Below are positions 17,180-28,679 of a stretch of DNA of 46,341 bases, in pieces. The translations under genes and the position numbers were made by a program. The DNA is taken from contig CANCER010000028.1 in the NCBI GenBank assembly GCA_947375135.1, positions 1 to 46,341 of the forward strand, in the 5' to 3' direction. Numbering within the stretch: position 1 is the first letter of the stretch; each line of letters begins with the position of its first letter. Below the pieces are notes generated by a model. It made no database searches and was not told where the DNA came from. It worked only from the letters and a program-made list of their open reading frames with translations. The stretch is from Comamonadaceae bacterium (GTDB lineage Bacteria; Pseudomonadota; Gammaproteobacteria; Burkholderiales; Burkholderiaceae_C).

Positions 17180-17950
17180 TTATTGAGCCACCCAGCCGCC
17201 GTCCATATTCCAGGCCACGCCGCGGATATTGTTGGCTGCCGGTGAGCAGAAGAACACCGCCAACGCGCCCAGCTCCTCAGTGGTCGTGAACTGTTTGGAG
17301 GGTTCTTTCTCACCCAGCAGCAAGCCCTTGGCATCTTCGTTGGAAATATTCAGGGCAGCGGCCTTGGCATCCACCTGCTTTTGTACCAGGGGCGTCAGCA
17401 CCCATCCCGGGCAGATCGCGTTGCAGGTTACGCCACTGGTGGCGTTTTCCAGTGCCGTAACCTTGGTCAGACCGACCACGCCGTGCTTGGCCGCTACATA
17501 GGCTGACTTTTCGGCCGAGCCCACAAGGCCGTGTACCGAGGCCACGTTGATGATGCGGCCCCAGTTGTTGGCCAGCATGCCAGGAAGTGCCACGCGCGTG
17601 GCGTGGAAGGCGCTGGACAGGTTGATGGCGATGATGGCGTCCCAGCGCTCAATGGGAAAGTTTTCGATGCGCGCCACATGCTGGATGCCGGCGTTGTTTA
17701 CCAGAATGTCAACGCTGCCAAAGGTCCGGCAAGTGAACTGCACCATGTCGTCGATTTCGGCCGGCTTGCTCATGTCGGCACCGTGGTAGGCCACTTGCAC
17801 GCCCAGCGCAGCAATTTCCGCCTTGGGGCCTTCCACATCACCAAAACCGTTGAGAACGATGTTGGCGCCTTGTGCCGCCAGTGCTTTTGCGATTCCGAGA
17901 CCGATGCCGCTGGTGGAGCCGGTGACGAGAGCCGTCTTGCCTTTCAACAT
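17180..17950 (-). CDS. bdhA: 3-hydroxybutyrate dehydrogenase (SDR)
   Basis: This 256-residue short-chain dehydrogenase oxidises D-3-hydroxybutyrate to acetoacetate with NAD, as used in polyhydroxybutyrate turnover. The nucleotide loop is TGSTSGIGLGIAKAL, followed by NNAGIQHVARIENFP, the catalytic Ser in NVASVHGLVG and the Y-x3-K in SAYVAAKHG. The HVARIENFP and ICPGWVLTPLVQKQ text is specific to this enzyme among SDRs. It converges on the SIMPL gene with a 67-bp gap and diverges from the hydrolase gene. Confidence 0.95.
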   Translation of the reverse strand: MLKGKTALVTGSTSGIGLGIAKALAAQGANIVLNGFGDVEGPKAEIAALGVQVAYHGADMSKPAEIDDMVQFTCRTFGSVDILVNNAGIQHVARIENFPIERWDAIIAINLSSAFHATRVALPGMLANNWGRIINVASVHGLVGSAEKSAYVAAKHGVVGLTKVTALENATSGVTCNAICPGWVLTPLVQKQVDAKAAALNISNEDAKGLLLGEKEPSKQFTTTEELGALAVFFCSPAANNIRGVAWNMDGGWVAQ

Positions 17951-18019
17951 GGGATATTCCTTTTAAGTGGGGAGGTGGTTTGAATTAGGATAAGCCATTA
18001 TCAAACACAGAGCTTTTGC

Positions 18020-18907
18020 ATGGCTGACCCGACGCTGAACTTCGTTTCCTGCCCCGACGCCAACGGCGCCCTCCGCATGGCCTACTGGTCATGGGGTGAT
18101 GCCAATGCGGCACACACGGTGGTCTGTGCCCACGGTCTGACCCGCCAGGGACGTGACTTTGACGTGCTGGCCCAGGCCCTGGTGGACCGCGCACCCGGAC
18201 CTATCCGAGTGGTTTGTCCGGACGTGGTCGGGCGCGGCATGAGCGACTGGCTGGCAGACCCGCAGGGCTATGCCATACCCCACTACGCGGGCCATATGCT
18301 GGCCCTGCTGGCCGAACTCAAGCCGCAGACACTGGACTGGGTGGGCACCAGCATGGGTGGGCTGATTGGGATCGTGGTGTGTGCCCATGCGCACGCGGTG
18401 GGTGCGACGGTGCGCCGCCTGGTGCTTAACGATGTGGGGCCTGTGCTGGAGTGGGAGTCTTTGCAACGCATAGGCACTTACCTGGGCCGGACCATGCATT
18501 TCGATTCCCTGCAGCAGGCGGCCGACGCGCTCTGGACGATTGCCAGCAGTTTCGGGCCGCATACGCCGGCGCAGTGGCTGGAGCTGTCGCGCCACATGGT
18601 CAAGGCCGACCCCGCCGGAGGCGTCAATCTGCATTACGACCCGGCAATGGCGCTGCCCTTCAAGGCCATTACACAGGAGACAGCGGCCCAGGGCGAAGTG
18701 GCGATCTGGAGCTTGTACGACGCCATCACAGCACATACCCTGCTGGTGCGCGGTGCCGATTCCGACCTGCTGTCCCCCCAGACGGCTGCGCAGATGACGC
18801 AGCGCGGCCCCATGGCCCGTTTGATGGAGTTCGCTGGTGTGGGCCATGCGCCCACCTTTGTGGCCGCCGATCAGGTTGATGCCGTGGCATCGTTTTTGCT
18901 GGCCTGA
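18020..18907 (+). CDS. Alpha/beta hydrolase
   Basis: This 295-residue alpha/beta-hydrolase-fold protein has the oxyanion HG in VCAHGLTRQGRDFD, the nucleophile elbow GTSMGG, the acid Asp in LVRGADSDLLSP and the catalytic His in GVGHAPTF. Similar proteins are annotated as esterases or haloalkane-dehalogenase-like enzymes; the substrate is not predictable. It is divergent from 3-hydroxybutyrate dehydrogenase, so a link to polyester or short-chain ester use is possible but unproven. relA follows after 27 bp. Confidence 0.9.
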   Translation: MADPTLNFVSCPDANGALRMAYWSWGDANAAHTVVCAHGLTRQGRDFDVLAQALVDRAPGPIRVVCPDVVGRGMSDWLADPQGYAIPHYAGHMLALLAELKPQTLDWVGTSMGGLIGIVVCAHAHAVGATVRRLVLNDVGPVLEWESLQRIGTYLGRTMHFDSLQQAADALWTIASSFGPHTPAQWLELSRHMVKADPAGGVNLHYDPAMALPFKAITQETAAQGEVAIWSLYDAITAHTLLVRGADSDLLSPQTAAQMTQRGPMARLMEFAGVGHAPTFVAADQVDAVASFLLA

Positions 18908-18934
18908 AAGCGTCACAACGTTGCGGGCTCGTTT

Positions 18935-21196
18935 ATGAAAAGTTCTTCTGCCGAACACGGCAGTCTGGCGCCACCTCCGGTGATTGCCATTACCGCGCAA
19001 GGCCTGCCCGAGCAGGCTGGTGCGCTGGTGCGTGCCCGTGCTTTTGCCGAACCCCTGCTAGGCAGTGAAACGCTGGATACTGGCGAAAACATCCTGGCCC
19101 ACGCCGATGCGGTGGCCGCGATTCTCAAGCGCATTGGTGGCTCCGAAGCCATGCAGGCTGCCTGCTACCTGGTTTACACCTGCGACCACCTGAACAAGCC
19201 GCAGGATGTCATCTCCAAGGCGTTTGGCGAGAATTTTGCCAACCTGGCGATGGAGACGACCAAACTGGTACGGGTGCAGCGCATGGCGCGCATTGCACAG
19301 GCATCTGCCCAGCATGCAGGCGGCAATGCGCCCATGGCTCAGACTGCAGCGGCGCAGACCGAGAGCGTGCGCAAGATGCTGCTCGCGTTCTCCCGCGACC
19401 TGCGGGTTGTCATGCTGCGCCTTGCCTCGCGCTTGCAAACCCTGCGTTTTTTTGCTGCCACCAAGCTGCCCGTGCCGTCCGGCCTGGCCAAGGAATCGCT
19501 GCAGGTGTTTGCCCCCTTGGCCAATCGCCTGGGCATCTGGGAAATCAAGTGGGAACTGGAGGACCTGTCCTTCCGCTTTCTGGAGCCTGAAACCTACCGG
19601 CAAGTCGCCACGCTGCTGGACGAAAAGCGCACGGAACGCGAGGCCTCGGTGGAGGCTTTGCGCCTGCAGGTCATGCAGGAGTTGGCCGCACAAGGCATCG
19701 CGGCCAAGGTGCAGGGGCGTCCCAAGCACATCTACAGCATTGTCAAGAAGATGCGTGGCAAGTCGCTCGCGTTTGAGCAGGTCTACGACATACGGGCTCT
19801 GCGCGTGGTGGTGCCCACGGTGCCGGATTGCTATGCCGCACTGGCCTGGGTGCACAGCCACTTTGTGCCGCTGAGCGACGAATTTGATGATTACATTGCC
19901 CGGCCCAAGCCCAATGGCTACCAGTCGCTGCACACCGTGGTGCGTGACGCCGCAGGCAAGCCCATCGAGGTACAAGTGCGCACGCAGGCCATGCACGACC
20001 ACGCCGAGCACGGTGTGGCGGCCCATTGGGCCTACAAAGAGGCAGGCACCAAGGGCTATGCCGGCGTCTCGGCCAGCAGCGATTACGACGCCAAGATTGC
20101 GGTTCTGCGCCAGTTGCTGGCCTGGGAGCGGGATTTGTCGGGTGCCCATGCAGGTGAAGCCGGGCAGGGCGGTGGCGCGCAGGATGCGTCCCTGCTGGAC
20201 GATCGCATTTACGTGCTGACACCCGACGCGGCCGTGGTCGAGTTGCCGCAGGGCGCCACCGCCGTGGACTTTGCCTACAGCGTGCACACCAGCCTGGGTC
20301 ACCGCTGCCGCGGTGCCAGGATCGACGGCCAGATGGTGCCGCTGAACACGCCGCTCAAAAACGGCCAGACCGTGGAAGTGACAACTATCAAGGAAGGCGG
20401 TCCCTCACGCGACTGGCTCAATCCCGAACTGGGCTTTCTGGTCAGCCACCGGGCCCGCTCCAAAGTGCGTGCCTGGTTCAATGTGCTGGCCATGGGCGAG
20501 ACCCTTTCCAAGGGCCGCGAGGCGGTGGAAAAACTGCTGCAGAGGGAAGGCAAGACGGCCGTCAAACTGGATGATCTCGCCGCCCAGTTGGGTTTTAACT
20601 CGGCTGAAGATTTGTTCGAGGTGGTGGGCAAGGACGAGTTTTCCCTGCGCAATATTGAAATCGTGCTGCGTCCGCCGGAACCCGCACCCGACCAGAACGA
20701 GGTGCCGCAGCTGAAAAAGCCCAGCACCGCAGGACATGGCGGCAAGGGCGGGGTGTTGGTGGTGGGCGTGGACTCGCTGATGACGCAGTTGGCCAACTGC
20801 TGCAAGCCGGCGCCTCCGGATCTGATCACCGGCTTTGTGACGCGTGGCAAAGGTGTCAGCGTACACCGCTCCGATTGTTCCAACCTGCGCAACATGATCC
20901 AGCGTAGCGGCGACCGATGCATTGACGTGGCTTGGGGCAGCAGCGTCTCCGGCAAGGACCACAGCGTCTACCCGGTCGATGTGGCGGTGCAGGCGCAGGA
21001 CCGTCAAGGCTTGTTGCGCGATATCTCCGAGGTGTTTACCAAGGAGAAGATGAATGTGATTGGTGTGCAGACGCAGTCGATCAAGGGGACTGCCTGGATG
21101 ACGTTTACCGTGGAGGTGTCGGAGTCGGGGCGGTTGGCGAAGGTGTTGGGGATTGTGGGAGAGTTGGCTGGAGTGCGGTCGGCTCGGAGGCGTTGA
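18935..21196 (+). CDS. relA: RelA-type (p)ppGpp synthetase
   Basis: This 753-residue long RSH protein makes the alarmone pppGpp/ppGpp on starved ribosomes. The N-terminal hydrolase region lacks the HD metal motif: the expected HD site reads VYTCDHLNKP. The synthetase domain has GRPKHIYSIVKKM and the RelA-specific EFDD (E-x-D-D) near residue 315 in place of the SpoT R-x-K-D. TGS (DRIYVLTPDAAVVELPQGATAV), the CC/zinc-finger region (LANCCKPAPPDLI...HRSDC) and the C-terminal ACT follow. It should therefore be monofunctional, with hydrolysis supplied by a SpoT encoded elsewhere. Confidence 0.95.
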   Translation: MKSSSAEHGSLAPPPVIAITAQGLPEQAGALVRARAFAEPLLGSETLDTGENILAHADAVAAILKRIGGSEAMQAACYLVYTCDHLNKPQDVISKAFGENFANLAMETTKLVRVQRMARIAQASAQHAGGNAPMAQTAAAQTESVRKMLLAFSRDLRVVMLRLASRLQTLRFFAATKLPVPSGLAKESLQVFAPLANRLGIWEIKWELEDLSFRFLEPETYRQVATLLDEKRTEREASVEALRLQVMQELAAQGIAAKVQGRPKHIYSIVKKMRGKSLAFEQVYDIRALRVVVPTVPDCYAALAWVHSHFVPLSDEFDDYIARPKPNGYQSLHTVVRDAAGKPIEVQVRTQAMHDHAEHGVAAHWAYKEAGTKGYAGVSASSDYDAKIAVLRQLLAWERDLSGAHAGEAGQGGGAQDASLLDDRIYVLTPDAAVVELPQGATAVDFAYSVHTSLGHRCRGARIDGQMVPLNTPLKNGQTVEVTTIKEGGPSRDWLNPELGFLVSHRARSKVRAWFNVLAMGETLSKGREAVEKLLQREGKTAVKLDDLAAQLGFNSAEDLFEVVGKDEFSLRNIEIVLRPPEPAPDQNEVPQLKKPSTAGHGGKGGVLVVGVDSLMTQLANCCKPAPPDLITGFVTRGKGVSVHRSDCSNLRNMIQRSGDRCIDVAWGSSVSGKDHSVYPVDVAVQAQDRQGLLRDISEVFTKEKMNVIGVQTQSIKGTAWMTFTVEVSESGRLAKVLGIVGELAGVRSARRR

Positions 21197-21260
21197 TTTT
21201 TTTGTCTTTGTCGGGTGATTTTTTATTCCGTTGCGTTTTTTAACTCCCCCATCCCCCCCG

Positions 21261-21287
21261 CCCCTTACCCCCCGTCGGGGTAAGGGG
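21261..21287 (+). terminator. 11-bp-stem hairpin downstream of relA (left arm)
   Basis: CCCCTTACCCC and GGGGTAAGGGG form a perfect 11-bp stem with a 5-nt loop (CCGTC), starting 65 bp after the relA stop. No T-run follows, so it is more likely to protect or end transcripts with help from Rho than to be a classic intrinsic terminator. It is part of the long inverted-repeat element. Confidence 0.4.
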
Positions 21288-21493
21288 TGCCACAAGCGGA
21301 CAGCCCATTTGACCTCCGCGCGCCGGATACGGAATTACGAACGGGCCTCTCATGCGCTTTTCTTTTTTTTGGGCGCTCCCGTCGTCCGTTTCAAGTGCCG
21401 CACAGCTGTGCCCTGAACACCCATCCGAAAAAACCGTTCCCGGTAAGGCCCTGGCCGAAGCGAGGTAACCAAATGGGCTGTCCGCTTTAGGCA

Positions 21494-21520
21494 CCCCTTA
21501 CCCCGGCGGGGGGTAAGGGG
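21494..21520 (-). terminator. 11-bp-stem hairpin downstream of the UPF0303 gene (right arm)
   Basis: This is the mirror copy of the left-arm hairpin: the same 11-bp stem with the loop GGCGG on the plus strand. It lies about 75 bp beyond the 3' end of the minus-strand UPF0303 gene. Having one hairpin facing each converging gene suggests a bidirectional barrier. No T-run is present. Confidence 0.4.
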
Positions 21521-21594
21521 CGGGGGGATGGGGGAGTTAAACCCAGCAGCCCCGCAGGGGAATACCCGCAAGAAAACCTCAGTGCGACTGAAAA

Positions 21595-22086
21595 CTAATC
21601 CAGCGCAACGTCAGCAAGAGCCACACCGCAAAGCGCTGCCAAAGCCTCCACCACAATCCCATGGTCCTCCCGCTGCGGCACCCCCGACACCGTCACGCAA
21701 CCCACACAACCCACGCCCTTAACGCGAATCGGGAAGCCCCCACCATGGTCCGCATAGTCGGCCAGAGCCAGACCGACTTTCTGCGTCAGAGAGCTGCCGT
21801 CCTTCAGGTTGGCGCGCCCGATGGCGTAAGAGCTGTTGTGCATCAACTCCACCGCATTGCGTTTGCGTCGCGCCCACTCGGCGTTATTCGGCGTGGTGCC
21901 CGGCATGGCGTAGAAAAATAGGGTTTCCTTGCTGCGCCGGATCTCGATCGTCAGCGCTTGGCGGCGTGCTTCGCAAATCGCCTTGATGCGCGTGCCCAGT
22001 TCCCAGGCAGTGGTTTCGTCAAAGCGGTCCAGTTGCAGCAGCTGCTCCTGTAGCGCCAGGCGCTCAATGTCGTGGTCCAGGCTCAT
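21595..22086 (-). CDS. UPF0303 / DUF336-type heme-degrading-domain protein
   Basis: This 163-residue protein matches the UPF0303 family (YBR137W-like) by its FDETTAWELGTRIK start, the central LFFYAMPGTTPNNAEWARRK, HNSSYAIG, and the end HGGGFPIRVKGVGCVGCVTVSGVPQREDH. The family shares the DUF336 fold; its biochemical function is not settled. Its ATG overlaps the upp stop by 1 nt (TAATG), so it is translated from the upp transcript. Its 3' end faces the long inverted-repeat element. Confidence 0.88.
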   Translation of the reverse strand: MSLDHDIERLALQEQLLQLDRFDETTAWELGTRIKAICEARRQALTIEIRRSKETLFFYAMPGTTPNNAEWARRKRNAVELMHNSSYAIGRANLKDGSSLTQKVGLALADYADHGGGFPIRVKGVGCVGCVTVSGVPQREDHGIVVEALAALCGVALADVALD

Positions 22087-22739
22087 TATTGGGTTCCGAA
22101 AATGCGGTCGCCGGCATCACCCAGACCGGGCAGGATATAGCCGTGGCTGTTGAGTTCGCGGTCAATGGCGGCTGTGTAAATCGGCACATCCGGGTGTGCC
22201 TTGTACATGGTGTTGATGCCCTCGGGGCAGGTCAGCAGACACAGGAATTTGATGGATTTGGGCTTGCAGGCCTTCAGGCGCGTCACCCCAGCAGCGGCCG
22301 AGTTGCCGGTGGCCAGCATGGGGTCGACCACCACGATGTCGCGCTCTTCCATGTTCTTGGGCATCTTGAAGTAGTACTCCACTGCCTGCAGGGTGTTGGG
22401 GTCCCGGTACAGGCCGATATGGCCTACGCGCGCGCCCGGCACCACGGACAGCACACCGTCCAGAATGCCGTTGCCGGCACGCAGAATGCTCACAAAAACC
22501 AGCTTTTTGCCGTCAATCATCTTGGCGGTCATGGTCTCCAGCGGGGTCTCGATCACCACGTCCTGCAGCGCCATGTCGCGGCTCACCTCATAGGCCATCA
22601 GGCTGCTGAGTTCACCCAGCAGGCGCCGGAAGCTGTTGGTGCTGGCGTCCTTTTTGCGCATCAGGGTCAACTTGTGTTGAACCAGCGGGTGGTCTACCAG
22701 GTGCACGTTGGCACGCGCTGCAGGGTCTATGGGAATCAT
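22086..22739 (-). CDS. upp: Uracil phosphoribosyltransferase
   Basis: This 217-residue enzyme salvages uracil with PRPP to give UMP. The PRPP loop is [17 protein letters not shown], preceded by [30 protein letters not shown] and followed by the uracil-binding end [18 protein letters not shown]. The N-terminus [18 protein letters not shown] is typical. Length is slightly above the usual 208-210 because of a short leader. It is transcribed with the UPF0303 gene and probably after the HerA-like gene (75-bp gap). Confidence 0.97.
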   Translation of the reverse strand: MIPIDPAARANVHLVDHPLVQHKLTLMRKKDASTNSFRRLLGELSSLMAYEVSRDMALQDVVIETPLETMTAKMIDGKKLVFVSILRAGNGILDGVLSVVPGARVGHIGLYRDPNTLQAVEYYFKMPKNMEERDIVVVDPMLATGNSAAAGVTRLKACKPKSIKFLCLLTCPEGINTMYKAHPDVPIYTAAIDRELNSHGYILPGLGDAGDRIFGTQ

Positions 22740-22814
22740 GGTCTTCTTTCTTTTGTTGGAATTTGCGGTTTGTGAATGCTGCTAGTGTGCGCGACTGGCT
22801 GGCGGCTAAACGCC

Positions 22815-24401
<1,587 letters not shown>

Positions 24402-24459
24402 AGGTTTCCTGAAAAGTACAATGCCCGCAGTACGGTAACGAATTATTAAAGGATTTCGC

Positions 24460-25179
24460 GTGGCAGGACATAGCAAATGGGCCAATATTCAGCACCGTAA
24501 AGGTCGTCAGGACGAGAAACGGGGCAAGATCTGGACGCGCATCATTCGCGAAATTACCGTCGCCGCCCGTGCCGGTGGAGGTGACTTGGGCATCAACCCG
24601 CGCCTGCGCCTGGCGGTCGAAAAAGCCAAGGCCGCCAACATGCCAGCCGAGCGCATCAAGTACAACATCGACAAGGCGACCGGCAACGCCGAGGGTGTGA
24701 GCTACGAGGAAATCCGCTACGAGGGTTACGGCATTGGCGGCGTCGCCATCATGGTCGACACCATGACCGACAACCGCGTGCGCACCGTGGCCGAAATGCG
24801 CCATTCCTTCAACCGCAATGGCGGCACCATGGGCACCGAAGGCTCGGTGGTATTTCAGTTCACGCATTGCGGCCAGCTGATTTACGCGCCTGGCAGCAGC
24901 GAAGACAAAATCATGGAAGTTGCGCTGGAAGCCGGGGCCGACGACGTCATCACCGATGACGATGGTGCCGTGGAGGTGCTGACATCCGTAGGCGATTTTG
25001 AAGCCGTCAAGGCTGCACTGGAAGCCGCCGGTCTGGTGGCCGAGGTGGCAGGCATCACCATGCGCCCTGAAAATACCGTAGAGCTAAGCCCGGAGGACGC
25101 CGAACGCATGCAGAAGTTGCTGGACGTTCTGGAAGACCTGGACGACGCACAGGAGGTCTACCACAATGCCGCAATCTAA
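24460..25179 (+). CDS. yebC: YebC/PmpR (TACO1) family protein
   Basis: This 239-residue protein starts with the invariant [27 protein letters not shown] region and has the family block [21 protein letters not shown]. Members are called transcriptional regulators (PmpR), but TACO1-type members aid translation of difficult peptides such as proline runs. The start is GTG with AAAGGA 6 nt upstream. It is divergent from the HerA-like gene across only 58 bp and overlaps purD by 14 nt, so it is probably co-transcribed with purD. Confidence 0.96.
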   Translation: MAGHSKWANIQHRKGRQDEKRGKIWTRIIREITVAARAGGGDLGINPRLRLAVEKAKAANMPAERIKYNIDKATGNAEGVSYEEIRYEGYGIGGVAIMVDTMTDNRVRTVAEMRHSFNRNGGTMGTEGSVVFQFTHCGQLIYAPGSSEDKIMEVALEAGADDVITDDDGAVEVLTSVGDFEAVKAALEAAGLVAEVAGITMRPENTVELSPEDAERMQKLLDVLEDLDDAQEVYHNAAI

Positions 25180-26479
25180 GGCCCGTATGAATATCCTCGT
25201 GATTGGTGGTGGCGGACGTGAACATGCGCTGGCCTGGAAGCTGGCACAGTCGCCCAAAGTACAAACAGTATTTGTTGCGCCCGGCAACGGGGGTACTGCA
25301 ACGGAGCAGGGCTTGAAGAACCTGCCGATTACCGATGTGGTCCAACTGCGTGAATGGGCGCAGGTCAACAACATCGGCCTGACCGTGGTGGGCCCTGAAG
25401 GCCCGCTGGCTGCGGGTGTGGTGGACGAATTTCGCGCCCACAGCATGCGCATCTTCGGCCCGACCCAGGCGGCCGCGCAACTGGAGAGCTCCAAGGCCTT
25501 CTCAAAGGCCTTTATGCGCCGCCACGGCATTCCAACTGCGGAATACGCCACCTTCAGTGATCCAGCAGCGGCCCACGCCTATGTGGACAAGATGGGTGCT
25601 CCCACCGTGGTCAAGGCGGATGGCCTGGCCGCCGGGAAGGGCGTAGTGGTCGCTATGACCGCGCAGGAAGCGCATGAGGCGATTGACTTTATGTTGCTGG
25701 ACAACACACTGGGCGTGACGCACAACGAAGGCGGTGCGCGCGTGGTGATTGAGGAATTTCTGGAAGGCGAGGAGGCCAGCTTCATTGTCATGTGCGACGG
25801 CAAAAACGTGTTGGCGCTGGCCACGAGTCAGGACCACAAACGTTTGCAGGACGGCGACCAGGGTCCCAACACCGGTGGCATGGGGGCCTACTCACCCGCG
25901 CCCGTTGTGACGCCCGAGGTGCATGGCCGTGCCATGCGCGAAGTGATTCTGCCCACCATCAAGGGCATGGAGAAAGACGGCATTCCCTTTACCGGTTTCC
26001 TGTATGCCGGCCTGATGATTGATGCGCAGGGCCAGGCCAAGACCCTGGAGTTCAACTGCCGCATGGGTGATCCGGAAACGCAACCCATCATGATGCGCCT
26101 GAAGACCGATCTGGTCGACGTGCTGTGGGCAGCGACCGAACCCGGCCCGCATGGCAAGCTCGATACGGTGGAGTTGCAGTGGGACAGGCGTGCCGCACTG
26201 GGGGTTGTCGCAGCGGCACCCGGTTATCCTTCCAAGCCGCGCAAGGGCGATGCCATTTCGGGCATTCCCGCACATACCGACGACTGTGCCGTGTTCCATG
26301 CCGGTACGGCCTTGGAAGGCGAAACGCTGGTCACTTCCGGCGGGCGGGTGCTGTGTGTGACTGCACTGGGTGACAGCGTGCGCCAGGCGCAATTAAAGGC
26401 TTACCAGGTGATCCAGGGTATTCACTTTGAGGGCATGCAGTACCGCAGCGACATTGGCTTTCGGGCGATCAAGGCCTGA
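25166..26479 (+). CDS. purD: Phosphoribosylamine-glycine ligase
   Basis: PurD joins glycine to phosphoribosylamine in purine synthesis. The 437-residue ATP-grasp enzyme has [17 protein letters not shown] at the N-terminus, [14 protein letters not shown] in the ATP-grasp part, and [23 protein letters not shown]. The ATG at 25166 has AGGAGG 9 nt upstream and overlaps yebC; family homology starts at the ATG at 25187, so the protein may be 7 residues shorter. Length is normal. Confidence 0.97.
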   Translation: MPQSKARMNILVIGGGGREHALAWKLAQSPKVQTVFVAPGNGGTATEQGLKNLPITDVVQLREWAQVNNIGLTVVGPEGPLAAGVVDEFRAHSMRIFGPTQAAAQLESSKAFSKAFMRRHGIPTAEYATFSDPAAAHAYVDKMGAPTVVKADGLAAGKGVVVAMTAQEAHEAIDFMLLDNTLGVTHNEGGARVVIEEFLEGEEASFIVMCDGKNVLALATSQDHKRLQDGDQGPNTGGMGAYSPAPVVTPEVHGRAMREVILPTIKGMEKDGIPFTGFLYAGLMIDAQGQAKTLEFNCRMGDPETQPIMMRLKTDLVDVLWAATEPGPHGKLDTVELQWDRRAALGVVAAAPGYPSKPRKGDAISGIPAHTDDCAVFHAGTALEGETLVTSGGRVLCVTALGDSVRQAQLKAYQVIQGIHFEGMQYRSDIGFRAIKA

Positions 26480-26521
26480 GCCCTGTGTGGCGTCTATTTG
26501 AGAGACTGGGGGAGCCACTTC

Positions 26522-27136
26522 GTGTTGGATGATTTTCCGCGACCGCATCCGGTCCAGCCCCGGGGCAGCTGGGTAGCGCGCAAAACCCTCGCTTTGCTGG
26601 GGTGGCGTATTACCTTTGAAGGATTGCCCGCCCGCCAGGGCGTGCTGATCGTGTACCCGCATACCAGCAACTGGGATTTTTTCGTGTTGCTCCTGGCCAA
26701 ATGGGCCCTGGGGCTTTCGGCCAAATTTTGGGGCAAAGATTCGTTGTTTGCAGTGCCGGTGCTGGGCGCCTGGTTGCGCTGGTTGGGCGGGGTTCCGGTC
26801 AAACGCAGCGCGGCCGGTGGCGTTGTCGGTGAGGTCGTGCGCACCATGGTTCAATGCCAGGCGGGTGACGCCAGTTTCTGGTTGGCGCTGTCGCCTGAAG
26901 GCACCCGGAAATGGACTCCGGGCTGGCGCAGCGGGTTTTACCAGGTGGCATTGCGGGCCGGTGTGCCTCTGGGTACTTGTTGTGTCAATTTCCGCGAAAA
27001 GACGGTTGTCGTCTCACACTTTTACAAACTGTCGGGGGATGTGCAAGCTGACATGCAGCGCATTGCCCAGGCCTTCCAGTGCGCTGTGGGCAAGCATGCC
27101 GTGCAAGCGGCCCCTATACAGATAATCGAAAAATGA
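26522..27136 (+). CDS. 1-acyl-glycerol-3-phosphate acyltransferase family protein
   Basis: This 204-residue PlsC-type acyltransferase has the catalytic H-x4-D as HTSNWD near residue 45 and the glycerophosphate motif as SPEGTRK near residue 125. It is short, with one hydrophobic segment, like the compact lysophospholipid acyltransferases. The GTG at 26522 is chosen because GGGGGAG lies 7 nt upstream; a TTG eight codons earlier lacks a site. Its stop overlaps the hemF start. The acyl acceptor is unknown. Confidence 0.88.
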   Translation: MLDDFPRPHPVQPRGSWVARKTLALLGWRITFEGLPARQGVLIVYPHTSNWDFFVLLLAKWALGLSAKFWGKDSLFAVPVLGAWLRWLGGVPVKRSAAGGVVGEVVRTMVQCQAGDASFWLALSPEGTRKWTPGWRSGFYQVALRAGVPLGTCCVNFREKTVVVSHFYKLSGDVQADMQRIAQAFQCAVGKHAVQAAPIQIIEK

Positions 27137-28068
27137 TGAATCCAATTGAACCCGGCACCTTGACCCCCGCCACGGTGCGTGACTACCTGACCGGCTTGCA
27201 GGCGCGAATTACCGATGCCATTGCTGCCATCGACGGCGGCAGTTTCCTGGCGGACTCCTGGGAGAAGCCGGCAGGGGAAACCTTGCAGGGCAATGGCGTC
27301 ACCAAAATTCTGGAAGGCGGAGCGGTGTTTGAGCGGGCCGGTTGTGGTTTCTCGCATGTGCGCGGCCCCAAACTGCCACCCAGTGCGACCCAGCACCGGC
27401 CTGAATTGGCCGGTGCCCCGTTTGAAGCCATGGGCGTCTCCCTGGTGTTTCACCCTCGCAATCCTTATGTGCCCACCGTGCACATGAATGTGCGCATGAT
27501 TGCTGCCAAAGCGCAGGATGGAACCGAAGTCTGCTGGTTCGGCGGCGGCATGGACTTGACCCCGTTCTATGGTTTTGAAGAAGATGCCCGACATTTCCAC
27601 CAGGTTTGCAAAGACGCACTGCAGCCCTTTGGCGAAGAGAAGTACCCGCGTTTCAAAACCTGGTGCGATGACTACTTCTTCCTCAAGCATCGCAACGAGG
27701 CGCGCGGCGTCGGTGGCGTTTTCTTTGATGATTTTTCCGAACTGGGCCAGACGCGCAGCTTTGAGATGTTGCGCGCGGTGGCCGATGGCTTTTTGACGGC
27801 CTACCTGCCCATCGTGGAGCGCCGCAAAAACATGGCCTATGGTGAACGGGAGCGCGCCTTTCAGTTGTACCGCCGCGGCCGCTACGTCGAGTTCAATCTG
27901 GTATGGGACCGGGGCACCCACTTCGGCCTGCAGTCGGGTGGCCGCACAGAATCCATTTTGCTGTCCATGCCGCCGCACGCTACTTGGTCGTACCAGAACG
28001 TGCCCGAGGCCGGTTCCGCCGAGGCGGCCCTCTACACCGACTTTCTCCCGAGGCGGGACTGGGTTTGA
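27133..28068 (+). CDS. hemF: Oxygen-dependent coproporphyrinogen III oxidase
   Basis: HemF decarboxylates coproporphyrinogen III to protoporphyrinogen IX using oxygen, which points to aerobic heme synthesis. The 311-residue protein shows [44 protein letters not shown] and [35 protein letters not shown], all diagnostic. Two adjacent ATGs (27133 and 27136) overlap the upstream stop. The 3' end overlaps the nadD start by 4 nt. Confidence 0.98.
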   Translation: MMNPIEPGTLTPATVRDYLTGLQARITDAIAAIDGGSFLADSWEKPAGETLQGNGVTKILEGGAVFERAGCGFSHVRGPKLPPSATQHRPELAGAPFEAMGVSLVFHPRNPYVPTVHMNVRMIAAKAQDGTEVCWFGGGMDLTPFYGFEEDARHFHQVCKDALQPFGEEKYPRFKTWCDDYFFLKHRNEARGVGGVFFDDFSELGQTRSFEMLRAVADGFLTAYLPIVERRKNMAYGERERAFQLYRRGRYVEFNLVWDRGTHFGLQSGGRTESILLSMPPHATWSYQNVPEAGSAEAALYTDFLPRRDWV

Positions 28069-28679
28069 GCGGACCGCGACCGCAAAGGTTGGGGTTGTTT
28101 GGCGGTGCGTTTGACCCGCCGCACCGTACCCATGTGGCCCTGGCGCAAGCGGCGATTGAGCAGTTGCATCTGGACGTGCTGCATGTGGTGCCCACGGGCA
28201 TCGCCTGGCACAAGCAACGCGCCCTGACAGCGGCGCCACACCGCCTGGCGATGTGCCGCCTCGCGTTTGCCAATCTGGGGCGTGCTGTGGTGGATGCGCG
28301 CGAGACATTGCGCAGCGGGCCCACCTACACCATCGATACGCTGCACGAACTCAAGTCCGAATACCCGGGGGCCCAGATTTACCTGATCATGGGGGAAGAC
28401 CAGGCCCGCGCGCTGGCCACCTGGCACCGTGCAGAGGAACTAAGCCGCACTGCTATAATTTGGGTAGCTTCGCGCGCAGAAGCGATTGCGGCAGCACCAC
28501 TCGCCGATGTTTCGCTCCCGCTGCACGGCAGCCCGCTTCAGCGGCTGCAATTGCCCCCAAGCCCCTTGAATGCAACTGAAATCCGCGACCTGTTGGCGCG
28601 TGGTCAAAGCGTTGCACCTCTGGTTTTTGAATCCGTTGCGCGTTATATTGCCCAGCACCACCTTTACCAAGTCGCCTGA
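28065..28679 (+). CDS. nadD: Nicotinate-nucleotide adenylyltransferase
   Basis: NadD makes deamido-NAD from nicotinate mononucleotide and ATP. The 204-residue protein has the nucleotidyltransferase motif [15 protein letters not shown] near its start, [14 protein letters not shown], and the C-terminal [10 protein letters not shown] in place of the usual S-S-T-x-x-R. No ATG is available. The TTG at 28065 overlaps the hemF stop (TTGA) and gives a full-length enzyme; TTG codons at 28089 and 28095 are alternatives. Its stop overlaps the rsfS start by 1 nt. Confidence 0.92.
   Translation: MSGPRPQRLGLFGGAFDPPHRTHVALAQAAIEQLHLDVLHVVPTGIAWHKQRALTAAPHRLAMCRLAFANLGRAVVDARETLRSGPTYTIDTLHELKSEYPGAQIYLIMGEDQARALATWHRAEELSRTAIIWVASRAEAIAAAPLADVSLPLHGSPLQRLQLPPSPLNATEIRDLLARGQSVAPLVFESVARYIAQHHLYQVA

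Larger units (their letters stand above)
21239..21541. repeat. 303-bp element with 72-73 bp terminal inverted repeats
   Basis: The 398-bp gap between relA and the converging UPF0303 gene is mostly filled by this element. The left arm (21239-21311) and right arm (21470-21541) are reverse complements except for a C-run length change and a few substitutions. Each arm contains its own hairpin, and the outer ends both carry TTAA. The 158-bp centre holds the palindrome GCACAGCTGTGC at 21400-21411 and a T-run, with no convincing coding frame. It resembles a MITE-like or paired intergenic repeat. The origin is inferred. Confidence 0.75.

Noticed and set aside
22801..22814. GGCG-GCTAAA-CGCC dyad after the HerA-like gene
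   Set aside because: A 4-bp stem in GC-rich DNA without a T-run is not good evidence for a terminator.
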